Counted from the first letter of the stretch, positions 22,592 to 30,625 are shown. The stretch is DNA of 39,375 bases from Actinomycetota bacterium (GCA_005883355.1 VAXG01000108.1:1-39375), one strand, 5' to 3'. The notes: generated from the letters alone by a model not told the origin. Translations and numbers: made by a program.

Positions 22592-23295
22592 AGATCGCCG
22601 AGGCCGATCGCCTCGAGCAGGCGATGCGTGTAGACCTGCACGCGATAGAACTCGTCGAAGAAGAGGAGTAGGCCGAGCACGACGAGGATCGTGCCCCCGA
22701 CGATCGAGAACACGCGGTAGTGGTCGCGCATCCAGCGGAACAGCGCCATGCCCCGCACGAAGAAGACGGCGACCAGGAGAAAGGCTGCGCCGAGACCGGC
22801 CGAGTAAGCGGCGAGCCAGGCAGAGCCCCGAATGACGGTGTCCGAGTTCCCGGCTGCGGCGAATGCCTCCGCGAGAAACGGCCCCACGCACGGCGCGGCG
22901 CAGATGGCGAAGGCGCCGCCGAGCAGGACACGCGAACCGCTCCTTCGCGCACCCTGGATCAGCCCGCCCGCAACCAGCCGGTCCGTCCACGGCAGCAATC
23001 CCATGAACGCCAATCCGGCGACGACGAGGATGAACCCGGCGAGCGCCTGCTTCGTCTGGTCGCTCAGCACGCCGGCGATCAGGTTGGCGGTTGCGCCGAG
23101 CGCGACGAAGACGATCGCGAAGCCGGCGATGAACGGGAGGCTGGCCAATGCGACGCGCCGGCCCACGCCGGGATCGCCGAGTCTCTGCGCCTCGACCGCC
23201 GACACAGCAGAGAGGTAGCCGGGCACGAGCGGCAGCACACACGGGAAGGCAATAGAGGCGAACCCGAGCAGGAACAGTCCGCCGGCCTTCTCCAT
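22588..23295 (-). CDS. ccdA: CcdA-type thiol-disulfide membrane transporter
   Basis: 235 residues from ATG 23295, whose first base is the last base of the ccmH stop. About six transmembrane helices. The two redox cysteines lie in FPCVLPLVPGYLSA (Cys19) and AICAAPCVGPFLAEAF, as in CcdA/DsbD-gamma proteins. The family moves reducing equivalents from cytoplasmic thioredoxin to outside thiol proteins, for example for cytochrome c maturation. The TlpA and CcmH genes just upstream are its natural partners. The last gene of the SpoIIE-to-CcdA run. Confidence 0.9.
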   Translation of the reverse strand: MEKAGGLFLLGFASIAFPCVLPLVPGYLSAVSAVEAQRLGDPGVGRRVALASLPFIAGFAIVFVALGATANLIAGVLSDQTKQALAGFILVVAGLAFMGLLPWTDRLVAGGLIQGARRSGSRVLLGGAFAICAAPCVGPFLAEAFAAAGNSDTVIRGSAWLAAYSAGLGAAFLLVAVFFVRGMALFRWMRDHYRVFSIVGGTILVVLGLLLFFDEFYRVQVYTHRLLEAIGLGDL

Positions 23296-23741
23296 CAGCC
23301 CTCGAAGCGGCTCAACTCTTCGTCGAGCCGCCGCTCCGACGCCGCATCGAGCGGCGGGTCGGCGGGTGCCGGCTCGCGCGAGCGCGCCCAGCGTCGCGCG
23401 CCGAAACCAACTGCCACGGCGGCCGCCACGATGCCGGCCACCGGCAGCCACCAGGCAACCAGTCCGAAACCCTTGTGTGGCGGCGCCGCGAGGATCGCAG
23501 AGCCGTACTCGGCGACGAGCCTGTTCTTGATCTGTGTCTTCGTATCTCCGGCGGCGATGCGCGTGGCGATCAGGCGCTTGATCTGCTGCGCGGCCGGTGA
23601 GCTGGATTGATCGAGCGTCGTCTCGCAGACGGGACACATGACCTCGCCTTCGAGCTCGGCGAGCGTCGGGTGGCGTTCGCTCGCCCGGGCCGTCGGAACG
23701 AGAAGCAGCGCGAACACCACGATCGGGAGCAGACGCCTCAT
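23295..23741 (-). CDS. ccmH: CcmH/NrfF-like cytochrome c maturation protein
   Basis: 148 residues from ATG 23741, ATGA overlap with the tlpA-like stop. Signal peptide about 1-20 (LLPIVVFALLLVPTARA). The redox motif is MCPVCETTLDQSSSPAAQQIK (Cys36, Cys39), the hallmark of the CcmH family, followed by LVAEYGSAILAAPPHKGFGLVAWWLP and a transmembrane helix around 93-113. CcmH presents reduced apocytochrome to the heme ligase. No CcmF is in the window, so the rest of a system would have to be encoded elsewhere. Confidence 0.9.
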   Translation of the reverse strand: MRRLLPIVVFALLLVPTARASERHPTLAELEGEVMCPVCETTLDQSSSPAAQQIKRLIATRIAAGDTKTQIKNRLVAEYGSAILAAPPHKGFGLVAWWLPVAGIVAAAVAVGFGARRWARSREPAPADPPLDAASERRLDEELSRFEG

Positions 23742-24277
23742 GACGCTGCAATCTGCCGCAGATAGCGCGGCAGGTCCTCCTCGACGATCAGCTCGCCGAC
23801 GACTTTGCCGCTCCGTGCGACGAAGAAGATGCGCGGAATCGGTAGCCCGCCCCACTTTGCCAGGACGCTGCCGCTGCCGTCGTGCACGCTCGGGTACGTG
23901 ATGCCGTGCTTCCTCTGCCAGTCTCGCGCGTCGCCCGAGAAGTCCTTCGTATCGACCCCGATGAACGCGACCCGGTCGCCGTACCGCTTCAGCGCGGCCT
24001 CGAGCCGCGTCGACTCGTGGATGCACGGGACGCACCACGACGCCCAGAAGTCGAGGACGATCGGCTTCTTCCCGCGGAGCGACATGAGATCGAAGCGTCC
24101 GCGGCCGTCGAGCCGGCTCAGGTCGAAAGCCGGCGCGGTTGGATGCTCACCGTCCTTCAGCGCCTGCGCCACACCCTTGCTGTTGTCGTTGGCGACGCGC
24201 CAGACGAGTAACGCGAGCAAGCCGATGACGAGCGCGACGGCCAGCCCCTGTGCCGCGAGCATGGCCGGTCGCGTCAT
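23738..24277 (-). CDS. TlpA/ResA-like membrane-anchored thioredoxin
   Basis: 179 residues from ATG 24277, which shares one base with the stop of the L,D-transpeptidase gene. A transmembrane anchor spans about 8-27. The thioredoxin fold runs from about 48 to the end, with FWASWCVPC (Cys82, Cys85), GVDTKDFSGDARDW and IPRIFFVARSGKVV. The WCVPC motif and IPRIFF cis-proline equivalent are typical of TlpA/ResA. It would reduce extracytoplasmic disulfides using electrons from CcdA. Context supports cytochrome maturation, and possibly upkeep of the transpeptidase cysteine. Confidence 0.9.
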   Translation of the reverse strand: MTRPAMLAAQGLAVALVIGLLALLVWRVANDNSKGVAQALKDGEHPTAPAFDLSRLDGRGRFDLMSLRGKKPIVLDFWASWCVPCIHESTRLEAALKRYGDRVAFIGVDTKDFSGDARDWQRKHGITYPSVHDGSGSVLAKWGGLPIPRIFFVARSGKVVGELIVEEDLPRYLRQIAAS

Positions 24278-25239
24278 CAGGACGCGACGATGAAGACTGT
24301 CGTCCCGATCTCGACGTGATTGAACAACCACTCCGCCTGCGGAATGTGCATGCGGATGCAGCCGTGCGAGACCGAGTAGCCGATCGAGCCGTCCGAGGGC
24401 GTGCCGTGGATGCCGACACCGGGAGCCGACAGCCCCATCCAGCGCGTGCCGAGAGGATTGCCGGGCCCGGGCGGAATCGGCTTCTGGCCCTGCGCCCACG
24501 GCGAGCTCGGCGGATACCACCACGGGTTCTTCCACTTGACGACGATCGAGAAGCGGCCGAGCGGCGTCGGATACTGATGTTGGCCGGTCGCAACCGCGAA
24601 GAGGCGGCGATAACGCATGCCGTCGTACAGGAAGAGCTGGTTCGAGCTGCGGCGGATCACGATCACGGGCCCGAAGTTCGCCCGCGTCAGCTTCGGACGC
24701 ACCTTTGACTGCGTCAACGTGATGCCGGTGCGCACGCCGCCGGCGACAGCGCTCGCAACGTCGCGAGTAGCCTGCCGCTGGTCGAGCTTCAGTCCGGCTC
24801 GCTCCTTCGAGAGCCACGGTCGAAGTTGTCTGAGGAAGAGCTTGGAGTCGACCGCGGGACGGTCGAAGCGCTTCGCGAGTGTTGCGATGAAGGCCGCCGG
24901 CGCTCCGGGCACGACGCTGACGCCGAGAGGTATGACGCTGTTCGGTTCCGCGGTCAATGCCCGCTCGATCGCCTTGTCGATCACCGGCGTGGCTCCGAGC
25001 ACGTCCGGGGTGACGAGGATCCGCGTCGAGCCGAGTTGAAGCTCGAGGGGCGTCTGGAATCCCTGCTGGACGGCGGTGGCCGCCGCTTCGGGGGTCAGTC
25101 CGCCGACAGCCACGCCGCCGATCGTGACCCCGAGCGGGATTGCAGAAGGCGGATCGGCCGCTGCTGCCACGAGGGACCCAGGAGCGGCTACAACAGCGAA
25201 GCCGGCGAGAATCGAGAGCAGAAGCGGAAAGCGTTTCAC
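24277..25239 (-). CDS. L,D-transpeptidase (YkuD domain) with N-terminal peptidoglycan-binding-like domain
   Basis: 320 residues from GTG 25239 (GTGA overlap with the GDPD stop). Signal peptide about 1-28. Middle part (40-185) is a PG_binding_4-like domain (GLTPEAAATAVQQGF, RFDRPAVDSKLFLRQL). The YkuD domain follows: VIRRSSNQLFLYDG, TGQHQYPTPLGRF, then His278 and the catalytic SHGCIRM (Cys294). The enzyme makes 3-3 cross-links in peptidoglycan through a cysteine thioester outside the membrane. Placement directly before thiol-redox genes is notable. Confidence 0.92.
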   Translation of the reverse strand: MKRFPLLLSILAGFAVVAAPGSLVAAAADPPSAIPLGVTIGGVAVGGLTPEAAATAVQQGFQTPLELQLGSTRILVTPDVLGATPVIDKAIERALTAEPNSVIPLGVSVVPGAPAAFIATLAKRFDRPAVDSKLFLRQLRPWLSKERAGLKLDQRQATRDVASAVAGGVRTGITLTQSKVRPKLTRANFGPVIVIRRSSNQLFLYDGMRYRRLFAVATGQHQYPTPLGRFSIVVKWKNPWWYPPSSPWAQGQKPIPPGPGNPLGTRWMGLSAPGVGIHGTPSDGSIGYSVSHGCIRMHIPQAEWLFNHVEIGTTVFIVAS

Positions 25240-26021
25240 GCCCGGAACATCGTAAAGATCCGCGGATCGTTCGTGATGATTCCGTCGGCGCCGTCTCGGA
25301 CGAGCCGCTCGGCCAATCTCGGGTCGTCGACGGTCCAGACGTAGACGGCCGCATCGAGCTCGTGCGCGCGGTCGATCGCCGCTCGGGACGCAATCGAGTA
25401 ATGCAGAGTCGCCGCAACCGCGCGCCCTCGGGCCAGCAAGACCGGGAGGCGGCGGGGCAGGGAGGCGCCGATCGAGCCCAGCGCGGCGCGCACGAGAGGC
25501 GCGAGCGGGCCGCGTTTCGCCATCCCGAGCCGGTCGCGCGGCAACGTGTACGAGCGCGGCAGCTCAGGCTCGAGCTCCGCCAGGCGCCGAAGCGACCGGG
25601 CATCGAATGTACTCACCCACGAGCGGTCGAAAACGCCGTGCCTGTGCACGGCATCGATGGTCGCCGCCTCGATGCCCAATCTCTTGAGATCGAGCTGAAG
25701 CCCGATGCCCGGCAGCCGGTCGGCGCAGAACGCGAGCGCTTCGTCGAGGGTCGCGAGGTCCGGCGCGACCTGCCTCAGGCCCGCCAGGTCTCGGCCGCGC
25801 ACACGGCCGGCCGCCGCTCCGTGGCTGACCTCACGCAGGTCGTCCGAGTGTGCGAGGACCAGAGTCCCGTCGGAGAGGTCGAGGACGTCGAACTCCAGCA
25901 TGTCGCAGCCGAGCTCGACCGCGAGCTCGAGTGCGCGCAACGTGTTCTCCGGGGCAAGTGCCGAGGCCCCGCGGTGGCCGACGCGAGCGAAACCGCCGTC
26001 GGGCCGCCGGAGCTCGATCAA
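25236..26021 (-). CDS. glycerophosphodiester phosphodiesterase
   Basis: 261 residues from TTG 26021, chosen because it makes a TTGA overlap with the phosphatase stop (an earlier TTG at 26051 is possible). GDPD signature: VGHRGASALAPENTLRALELAVELG, then LEFDVLDLSDGTLVLAHSDDLREV with the metal-binding Glu/Asp and His. Later VYVWTVDDPRLAERLVRDGADGIITNDP matches the C-terminal strand pair of the TIM barrel. The enzyme hydrolyses glycerophosphodiesters to glycerol 3-phosphate and an alcohol. No signal peptide, so likely cytoplasmic. Confidence 0.9.
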   Translation of the reverse strand: MIELRRPDGGFARVGHRGASALAPENTLRALELAVELGCDMLEFDVLDLSDGTLVLAHSDDLREVSHGAAAGRVRGRDLAGLRQVAPDLATLDEALAFCADRLPGIGLQLDLKRLGIEAATIDAVHRHGVFDRSWVSTFDARSLRRLAELEPELPRSYTLPRDRLGMAKRGPLAPLVRAALGSIGASLPRRLPVLLARGRAVAATLHYSIASRAAIDRAHELDAAVYVWTVDDPRLAERLVRDGADGIITNDPRIFTMFRA

Positions 26022-28765
26022 GCGGTCCGTTTGACGACGACCACCGCGCAATCGTCGGCGAGCTCACCGCGTGCGAATGCCCTGCAGTCGTCCAGCACGA
26101 CCTGTGCCAGCTCATTCGCCGACAGGTCACGCCGCTCGGCGAGCACCCGATCTAGCCGCTCGACGCCGTAGAGCTCGCTGTCACGGCGCGCCTCGATGAC
26201 CCCGTCGGTGTAGAGCACGACGGCGCCGCCGACATCCAGTGTCGCCCGCACCTCCTCGTAGTGCTGGCTCGGTTCGATCCCGAGCACCAACCCGAGGACA
26301 TCCAGCCCCGTCACCGATCCGTCAGCCCCGACGATTCGCGGCGGTGGATGTCCCGCACCGGCCGCAGCGACTTCACCCTTGCCGCCGTCGATGAGCATGT
26401 AGACGAGCGTGATGAACTTGCCGGGAGCAATCTCCCCGACGACGACCTCGTTCGCCGATTGCAGGAAATCGCCCGGCTCAGGATGCTCACGGGCAAGCGA
26501 GCGGAAGACGAACTTCGCCATGGCCATGTCCGCCGCGGCCTCGATGCCGTGCCCGGTGACGTCGCCGAGAGCGACGGCAAGCCGGCCGTCGCCGAGCTCC
26601 ATGAAGTCGTAGACGTCACCACCCACCTCGACGTGCGCAGACGACTCGTACGCATCGCCGAGCTCGAGCCCCTGCAGCTCCGGCACCGAACGAGGAAGCA
26701 GCGAGCGCTGCATCGTGTCCGAGAACTGCTTCTGCTGCTGGTAGAGGCGCGCGTTGTCGATCGCGAGAGCAGCCTGGCCGCCGATCGCCGTTGCCTGGTC
26801 GATCGTCTCGTCCGTGACGGGCGAGCCGGGCTGCACCGAGATGATCGTGAGCGAGGCCAGCACCTCGGCGGGAGTTGCGATTGGCACGACGGCCCCCGTC
26901 CAGCCTCGTTCGAGGAACGGCAGCAGCGCTGTTGCCGGCGCCCCGATCTCCTCGACGGTCGCACGGGTGATCAGAAACGGCTCGCCCGCCCGGAACAGGA
27001 GCTGGACGGGATGCGCTCCGAAAGCCTGCGGCTTGTAGATGATCGTTTGAGCCGCCTCGTTCAGCCGCGGCTCGGCAACCTGGATCGCCTTCGGCATGAG
27101 CCACTCCCGCCGCTCGTCAGGCATCTGGATGAGCGCGACGTCCACTCCGAGAACGTCGACAGCCGTGCTCGCGACGGCTTGCAGCGTCGCATCGAGCGAC
27201 AGGCTCTGAGCGAATGAACGTGAAATCTCGTACAGGGCCCGCACCCGCTTCGACGCTGCACGCTCGGCGTCGAGTGCGCGCTCACGTTCGTCTCCGAGCT
27301 GCTTCGCTCGTTCGTGCAGCTGCGCGTTCTGCACGGCGACCGCCAACTGCACCGCGAGCGCAGACAGCAGAGCGGATTCGTTCTCCGACAGCATCCGCCC
27401 TCTGGCCGGGAAGACGCCCAGTAGGCCGATGACGTCGTGGCCCGCTAGCAGCGGGACGGCTATGGCCGCCTCGATGCCGGTTTCCGCCGCGGCGGCGCCG
27501 ACACCCGCCAGTCGAGGGTCCGACGCAACGTCTTGGACGACGAGCATGCCGTGTGAACGAGATGGCCCGAGCGCGAGCTCGAGCAGCCTGCCGGCGAGCG
27601 GGACATGCTGGCCGGCAAGCCCGATGCCGGCGGCGGCGTACAGCCCGTCCTCCTCGCGGAGATAGACGGCAAGCTGGTCGGCGTCGAGCAGCTCGCCCAC
27701 TCGTTCCACGACTGTCTCGAGCGTGTGAGCCAGCGACAACTCGCTGATTGCCTGACCAACGACGGCCAGCAGTGCCCGCGTGCGGTCGAGCTCGAGCGCG
27801 ACCGTTCGCGCCTGAGAGCTCGCGCGCAATGCGTGTGCAGCGCGCACGCCGAACGTGGCGAGCGTGGCGAGAGCGACGTCGCTCGGCTCGCTGCCGGGCA
27901 AGAACAGGAGCTGCAGCGCACCGATCGAGGGCTGCCCCAGCTGGAGCGTCGCACACAGCGTCGGAAGCCCCGGAAGGTCGGCTATCGCTTCGACGCCGAC
28001 GGGCTGGCGACCAAGCAGTGCCCGCTCCGCCGAGGCTGCGACCGGCTGGAGCGCGTCGTCTGGGAGAACCATGCCGGCCGAGGCCACGAGCTCGAGCCGC
28101 TCGCCCTCGGTGCTCCGCCGCCAGAGGAGCCCGGCCAGGGCCCCGGTTGCCTCCGTGGCGAAGCGAGCGATCTCGTCTGCCGTCCGGAGCTCGTCGGCGC
28201 CCGCAGCAAGCGCCTCACCTACCAGACCGAGAGTGACTTCGGTGTCGACGCCGCCGATGCCCGGGCCGGCGGCAAACGCCCGGATGGCGAGGGCGGCCTG
28301 CCCTGCCGCCAGACGCGCGAGCCGCCGCTCGGCGTCCCCGAAGGCGTCGCCGACACGCATGAGCTCGACGCTCCCCTCGAGACGTCCGTCGACCTGAACC
28401 GGGATCAGCAGGACCGTCGACGCTCCGACACGCTGCGCCGCGCGTCGCACACCGTCGGGCAGGCGGTCGGCGTCCGAGGCCTCGTCTTCGGGGAAGCCTG
28501 CGAGGGGGAGGCGCGAGCCCTCCAGCTCGGCGCCGACCGCTGCCGAGGTTGTCGCCACTGCGCACGCGGTCAGCGAGGCGCGCGCTTCGTCGGTGACCCG
28601 CACGACGACAACGTCGGCACGCGCTGCCCGGGCCGCCGCCTCGGCCACGGTCTGCATGGCCTCGGCCAGGCTGCCCGATAGCCCGAGCGACAGGCCGGAC
28701 TCCGCAAGCGCGTCGAGACCGCCCTCCGTGAGCCTGACTCCCCGGTGTTCTGGACGTACAGCCAT
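26018..28765 (-). CDS. multi-GAF SpoIIE-type PP2C serine phosphatase
   Basis: 915 residues from ATG 28765; longer reading frames upstream would overlap the divergent gene. Roughly four GAF-like sensory domains are seen: about 15-165, 180-330, 345-500 (IEAAIAVPLLAGHDVIGLLGVF) and 520-690, separated by helices. The C-terminal phosphatase (about 700-912) has AHVEVGGDVYDFMELGDGRLAVALGDVTGHGIEAA with metal Asp residues, AGAGHPPPRIV, VLYTDGVIEARR and ADDCAVVVVKR. The family usually dephosphorylates anti-anti-sigma factors. No STAS or RsbW-like gene is nearby, so the target is encoded elsewhere. It heads the coupled run to ccdA. Confidence 0.9.
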   Translation of the reverse strand: MAVRPEHRGVRLTEGGLDALAESGLSLGLSGSLAEAMQTVAEAAARAARADVVVVRVTDEARASLTACAVATTSAAVGAELEGSRLPLAGFPEDEASDADRLPDGVRRAAQRVGASTVLLIPVQVDGRLEGSVELMRVGDAFGDAERRLARLAAGQAALAIRAFAAGPGIGGVDTEVTLGLVGEALAAGADELRTADEIARFATEATGALAGLLWRRSTEGERLELVASAGMVLPDDALQPVAASAERALLGRQPVGVEAIADLPGLPTLCATLQLGQPSIGALQLLFLPGSEPSDVALATLATFGVRAAHALRASSQARTVALELDRTRALLAVVGQAISELSLAHTLETVVERVGELLDADQLAVYLREEDGLYAAAGIGLAGQHVPLAGRLLELALGPSRSHGMLVVQDVASDPRLAGVGAAAAETGIEAAIAVPLLAGHDVIGLLGVFPARGRMLSENESALLSALAVQLAVAVQNAQLHERAKQLGDERERALDAERAASKRVRALYEISRSFAQSLSLDATLQAVASTAVDVLGVDVALIQMPDERREWLMPKAIQVAEPRLNEAAQTIIYKPQAFGAHPVQLLFRAGEPFLITRATVEEIGAPATALLPFLERGWTGAVVPIATPAEVLASLTIISVQPGSPVTDETIDQATAIGGQAALAIDNARLYQQQKQFSDTMQRSLLPRSVPELQGLELGDAYESSAHVEVGGDVYDFMELGDGRLAVALGDVTGHGIEAAADMAMAKFVFRSLAREHPEPGDFLQSANEVVVGEIAPGKFITLVYMLIDGGKGEVAAAGAGHPPPRIVGADGSVTGLDVLGLVLGIEPSQHYEEVRATLDVGGAVVLYTDGVIEARRDSELYGVERLDRVLAERRDLSANELAQVVLDDCRAFARGELADDCAVVVVKRTA

Positions 28766-28779
28766 CCCGACCCCGCCAA

Positions 28780-28785
28780 AGTATG
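28780..28785 (-). promoter_or_regulatory. -10-like CATACT for the phosphatase operon
   Basis: Minus-strand hexamer 14 nt before ATG 28765. Confidence 0.3.
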
Positions 28786-28869
28786 GCCGAGTGGCAAGTC
28801 CTGGGCGAGGGCGGGCCCAGGCCACAATCGCCCCTCGAGGCCCGTCAGGACGGCCGGCCAGAGCGGCAC

Positions 28870-28875
28870 TAGACT
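28870..28875 (+). promoter_or_regulatory. -10-like TAGACT, leaderless arrangement
   Basis: The hexamer ends 6 nt before ATG 28882, so the predicted transcript starts on the A of the start codon. No clear -35. Confidence 0.5.
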
Positions 28876-28881
28876 CCCCGG

Positions 28882-29121
28882 ATGGCCCAGCCAGCCAGAC
28901 GGCACGTCGGGGCGACACCCGAAGACCCGCCCGTCGACCCCGAGGCGATCGACCGTGCTTACCACTATCACCGGGCTCGGCGAAACGCGCGGCTGCGCCG
29001 CCAGCGAGAGAAGGCGCAAGCGCGGCTGCGCTTCTTCATGACGTTCGCGCTGCTGGTCGGCCTCGCGTTGTTCTTGCTCCTGACCATCTGGCACCAGGTC
29101 CAGAAGGTCTTCGGGCTTTAG
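28882..29121 (+). CDS. small single-pass membrane protein
   Basis: 79 residues from ATG 28882. A charged, Pro-rich start is followed by a helix rich in Arg (RAYHYHRARRNARLRRQREKA) and one transmembrane segment (FFMTFALLVGLALFLLLTIW) near the C terminus. The arrangement suggests a cytoplasmic basic region anchored in the membrane. No family recognised. It is divergent from the SpoIIE-type phosphatase, sharing a 116-nt promoter region. Confidence 0.7.
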   Translation: MAQPARRHVGATPEDPPVDPEAIDRAYHYHRARRNARLRRQREKAQARLRFFMTFALLVGLALFLLLTIWHQVQKVFGL

Positions 29122-29129
29122 CCCTCTAG

Positions 29130-29342
29130 TTACAGCAGGGTCGAGGCCCTGCCGAACGGGCTCCAGCTCGTTTGCTCCCAGGAACTGCCGCCGCACATGG
29201 GGCAGATAGGCAGCGCACGGACGATCGTCACCCCGTAGCCGCACTCGGAGCAATGGAACTCGCCTTTGGCCGAGTCGCCGGCGGCCCTGAACTCGACGTT
29301 GTCGTCAGGTGCCGGTCGCGACGTATGCAGGCCCTCCATCAT
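29130..29342 (-). CDS. small zinc-ribbon protein
   Basis: 70 residues from ATG 29342, with AAGGGGGT upstream (ATG 29339 is the adjacent alternative). Two Cys pairs, CSEC (31, 34) and CPMC (47, 50), with ECGYGVTI and ICPMCGGSSW form a rubredoxin- or zinc-ribbon-like knuckle pair. The rest looks disordered. The role is unknown; such proteins often bind partners or nucleic acid. Convergent with the preceding gene with 8 nt between stops. Confidence 0.75.
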   Translation of the reverse strand: MMEGLHTSRPAPDDNVEFRAAGDSAKGEFHCSECGYGVTIVRALPICPMCGGSSWEQTSWSPFGRASTLL

Positions 29343-29408
29343 CCGGACCCCCTTAGAGTACCCCTTGCGGCGTGAAGCCCCCGCCGCCCTCTTCTCCGCC
29401 CTAAACCC

Positions 29409-29891
29409 GTGCAAACCCCAGAGCCCTATCCCCCGCCGGAGCCCGAAGAGGACTGGCTGGCCTCACAGCCAAGGCCCGCTCGCTCCTTCGAGGACCTCTC
29501 CGGCCTGGGAATGCGGCTCACCTGGGTGTCCGGCCTGATCCTGGCCATCTCTGCATTCACCGACTGGTACGTCGGCTCGGGGCCGGGGCCGACGACGAGC
29601 GTGATCGCGTGGCACACAGGTGGCCTCGGAAAGCTCGTGCTCGTCATCGGGCTCGCAGTTTTGGCCCTGGTCATCCTGCGGGAGGCCGGGATCGATCTGC
29701 CCGCAAGCGTTCCCGAAAGCCTGGTCGTCATCGGGCTCGGCGCCCTCTCGACGATCTTCGTGCTGATCCGGCTGATCAGCATTCCCGATGAGTTCTACGG
29801 CGCTGGGCGCGGCATCGGCATCTTCATCAGCCTGATCGCATCTCTCCTGGTGATCGCCGCCGGGCTCCTGCGGGCGGGCGAAGAACTTTGA
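29409..29891 (+). CDS. four-helix integral membrane protein
   Basis: 160 residues from GTG 29409. The N terminus is acidic and Pro-rich (TPEPYPPPEPEEDWLAS); four hydrophobic segments follow: LTWVSGLILAISAFTDWYVG, LGKLVLVIGLAVLALVIL, LVVIGLGALSTIFVLIRLI and GIFISLIASLLVIAAGLL. The TDWYVG after helix 1 and PDEFYGAGRG before helix 4 recall small actinobacterial membrane proteins of unknown role. No catalytic residues evident. A strong hairpin follows the stop. Confidence 0.75.
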   Translation: MQTPEPYPPPEPEEDWLASQPRPARSFEDLSGLGMRLTWVSGLILAISAFTDWYVGSGPGPTTSVIAWHTGGLGKLVLVIGLAVLALVILREAGIDLPASVPESLVVIGLGALSTIFVLIRLISIPDEFYGAGRGIGIFISLIASLLVIAAGLLRAGEEL

Positions 29892-29894
29892 CTC

Positions 29895-29919
29895 CGAGCG
29901 AAAGCTTCGCTTTCGCTCG
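29895..29919 (+). terminator. hairpin terminator after the membrane protein
   Basis: An 11-bp perfect stem (29895-29905 with 29909-29919) closes a TTC triloop, starting 3 nt after the stop codon. No T-run follows. Confidence 0.65.
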
Positions 29920-29948
29920 CGTGTTGTGTACGGCGCTTCGCGCTGAAC

Positions 29949-29971
29949 GTGCGCGGGCGGAGCCCGCGCAC
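29949..29971. repeat. dispersed hairpin element, copy C (GGGC-GGA-GCCC core)
   Basis: A 10-bp perfect stem (29949-29958 with 29962-29971) with loop GGA. It has the same GGGC-N3-GCCC core and AACG...CTC flanks as copies A and B. It lies between convergent genes and could stop transcription from either side. Confidence 0.55.
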
Positions 29972-30010
29972 TCCTGCCGCGTCTGCGGTCGGCGATTGAT
30001 GTCAACCGTC

Positions 30011-30040
30011 CGGGCGCGGGCGCTGACGCGGCCGCGCCCG
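30011..30040. terminator. GC-rich hairpin between convergent genes
   Basis: A 9-bp stem CGGGCGCGG (30011-30019) with 30032-30040. It lies 40 nt downstream of the PAP2 stop on the minus strand, a plausible terminator for that operon. The remainder of 29892-30079 holds no reading frame I can support. Confidence 0.45.
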
Positions 30041-30079
30041 CATCAGTTTGCCTCCGCCTAAGCCCGGCTTCGCTTGGTC

Positions 30080-30625
30080 TTAGTCTCCGGCCTTGATGCT
30101 TTTGCTGGTTGGGCGGTTCAACCTTTGCTTTGTGAGCAACTTGAGCCCGACCGCAATCGGCACACCTAGGGCGGCGCCGCCGATTACGTCCAGCGGATAG
30201 TGGACGCCGACGTACACGCGCGAGAACGCGATGGCGGTTGCGAGCACATAGAGGAACGGGGCTTGACGCGGGAACGCGAACGACAGCATCGTCGCTGCTG
30301 CGAAGCTCGTCGCTGCGTGGCCCGACGGGAACGATGCGTCGTGCGGGAGAGGCACGAGGGTCTTCGGCTCGGGATAACGGAGGGGCGGACGCGGCCGCTC
30401 GGTCAGCGCCTTCAAGGCCGCCGACGACCAGTCCGCAAGAGCGATCGCGATCACCGTGAAGACCAAGACGCCCCAGCGGCGATAGACCGCGCAGAGGACG
30501 AGCGCGATGACGATCCAGATGAGCCCGAACCGGCCGGCGTACGAAAGCCCTTCGAAGACCGGATTCAGCCAGCCCGCGCGATGGTGGACGACCCAGCGCT
30601 CGAGACGGCGGTCGAGAGAGATCAG
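30080..30625 (-). CDS. PAP2-type membrane phosphatase, apparent CTG start
   Basis: 181 residues when read from CTG 30625, in a CTGA overlap with the preceding stop. The family N terminus (LDRRLERWVVHHRAGWLNPVF, first helix FGLIWIVIALVLCAVY) is encoded upstream of the first ordinary start (TTG 30466), which would remove 53 residues including that helix. Catalytic motifs are complete: K72ALTERPRP, PSGH (100-103), and S135R136 with H142YPLD146. PAP2 enzymes dephosphorylate lipid phosphates such as undecaprenyl pyrophosphate or phosphatidate. About five helices. Translationally coupled to the HTH-receiver gene. Confidence 0.85.
   Translation of the reverse strand: MISLDRRLERWVVHHRAGWLNPVFEGLSYAGRFGLIWIVIALVLCAVYRRWGVLVFTVIAIALADWSSAALKALTERPRPPLRYPEPKTLVPLPHDASFPSGHAATSFAAATMLSFAFPRQAPFLYVLATAIAFSRVYVGVHYPLDVIGGAALGVPIAVGLKLLTKQRLNRPTSKSIKAGD

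Noticed and set aside
24277-25239. An IS or phage origin for the SpoIIE-to-CcdA run
   Set aside because: No transposase, integrase, inverted repeats or att-like duplications; base composition looks like the flanks.
30080-30466. PAP2 gene starting at TTG 30466
   Set aside because: This would drop the first membrane helix; the frame upstream clearly encodes it, with a CTGA overlap at 30625.
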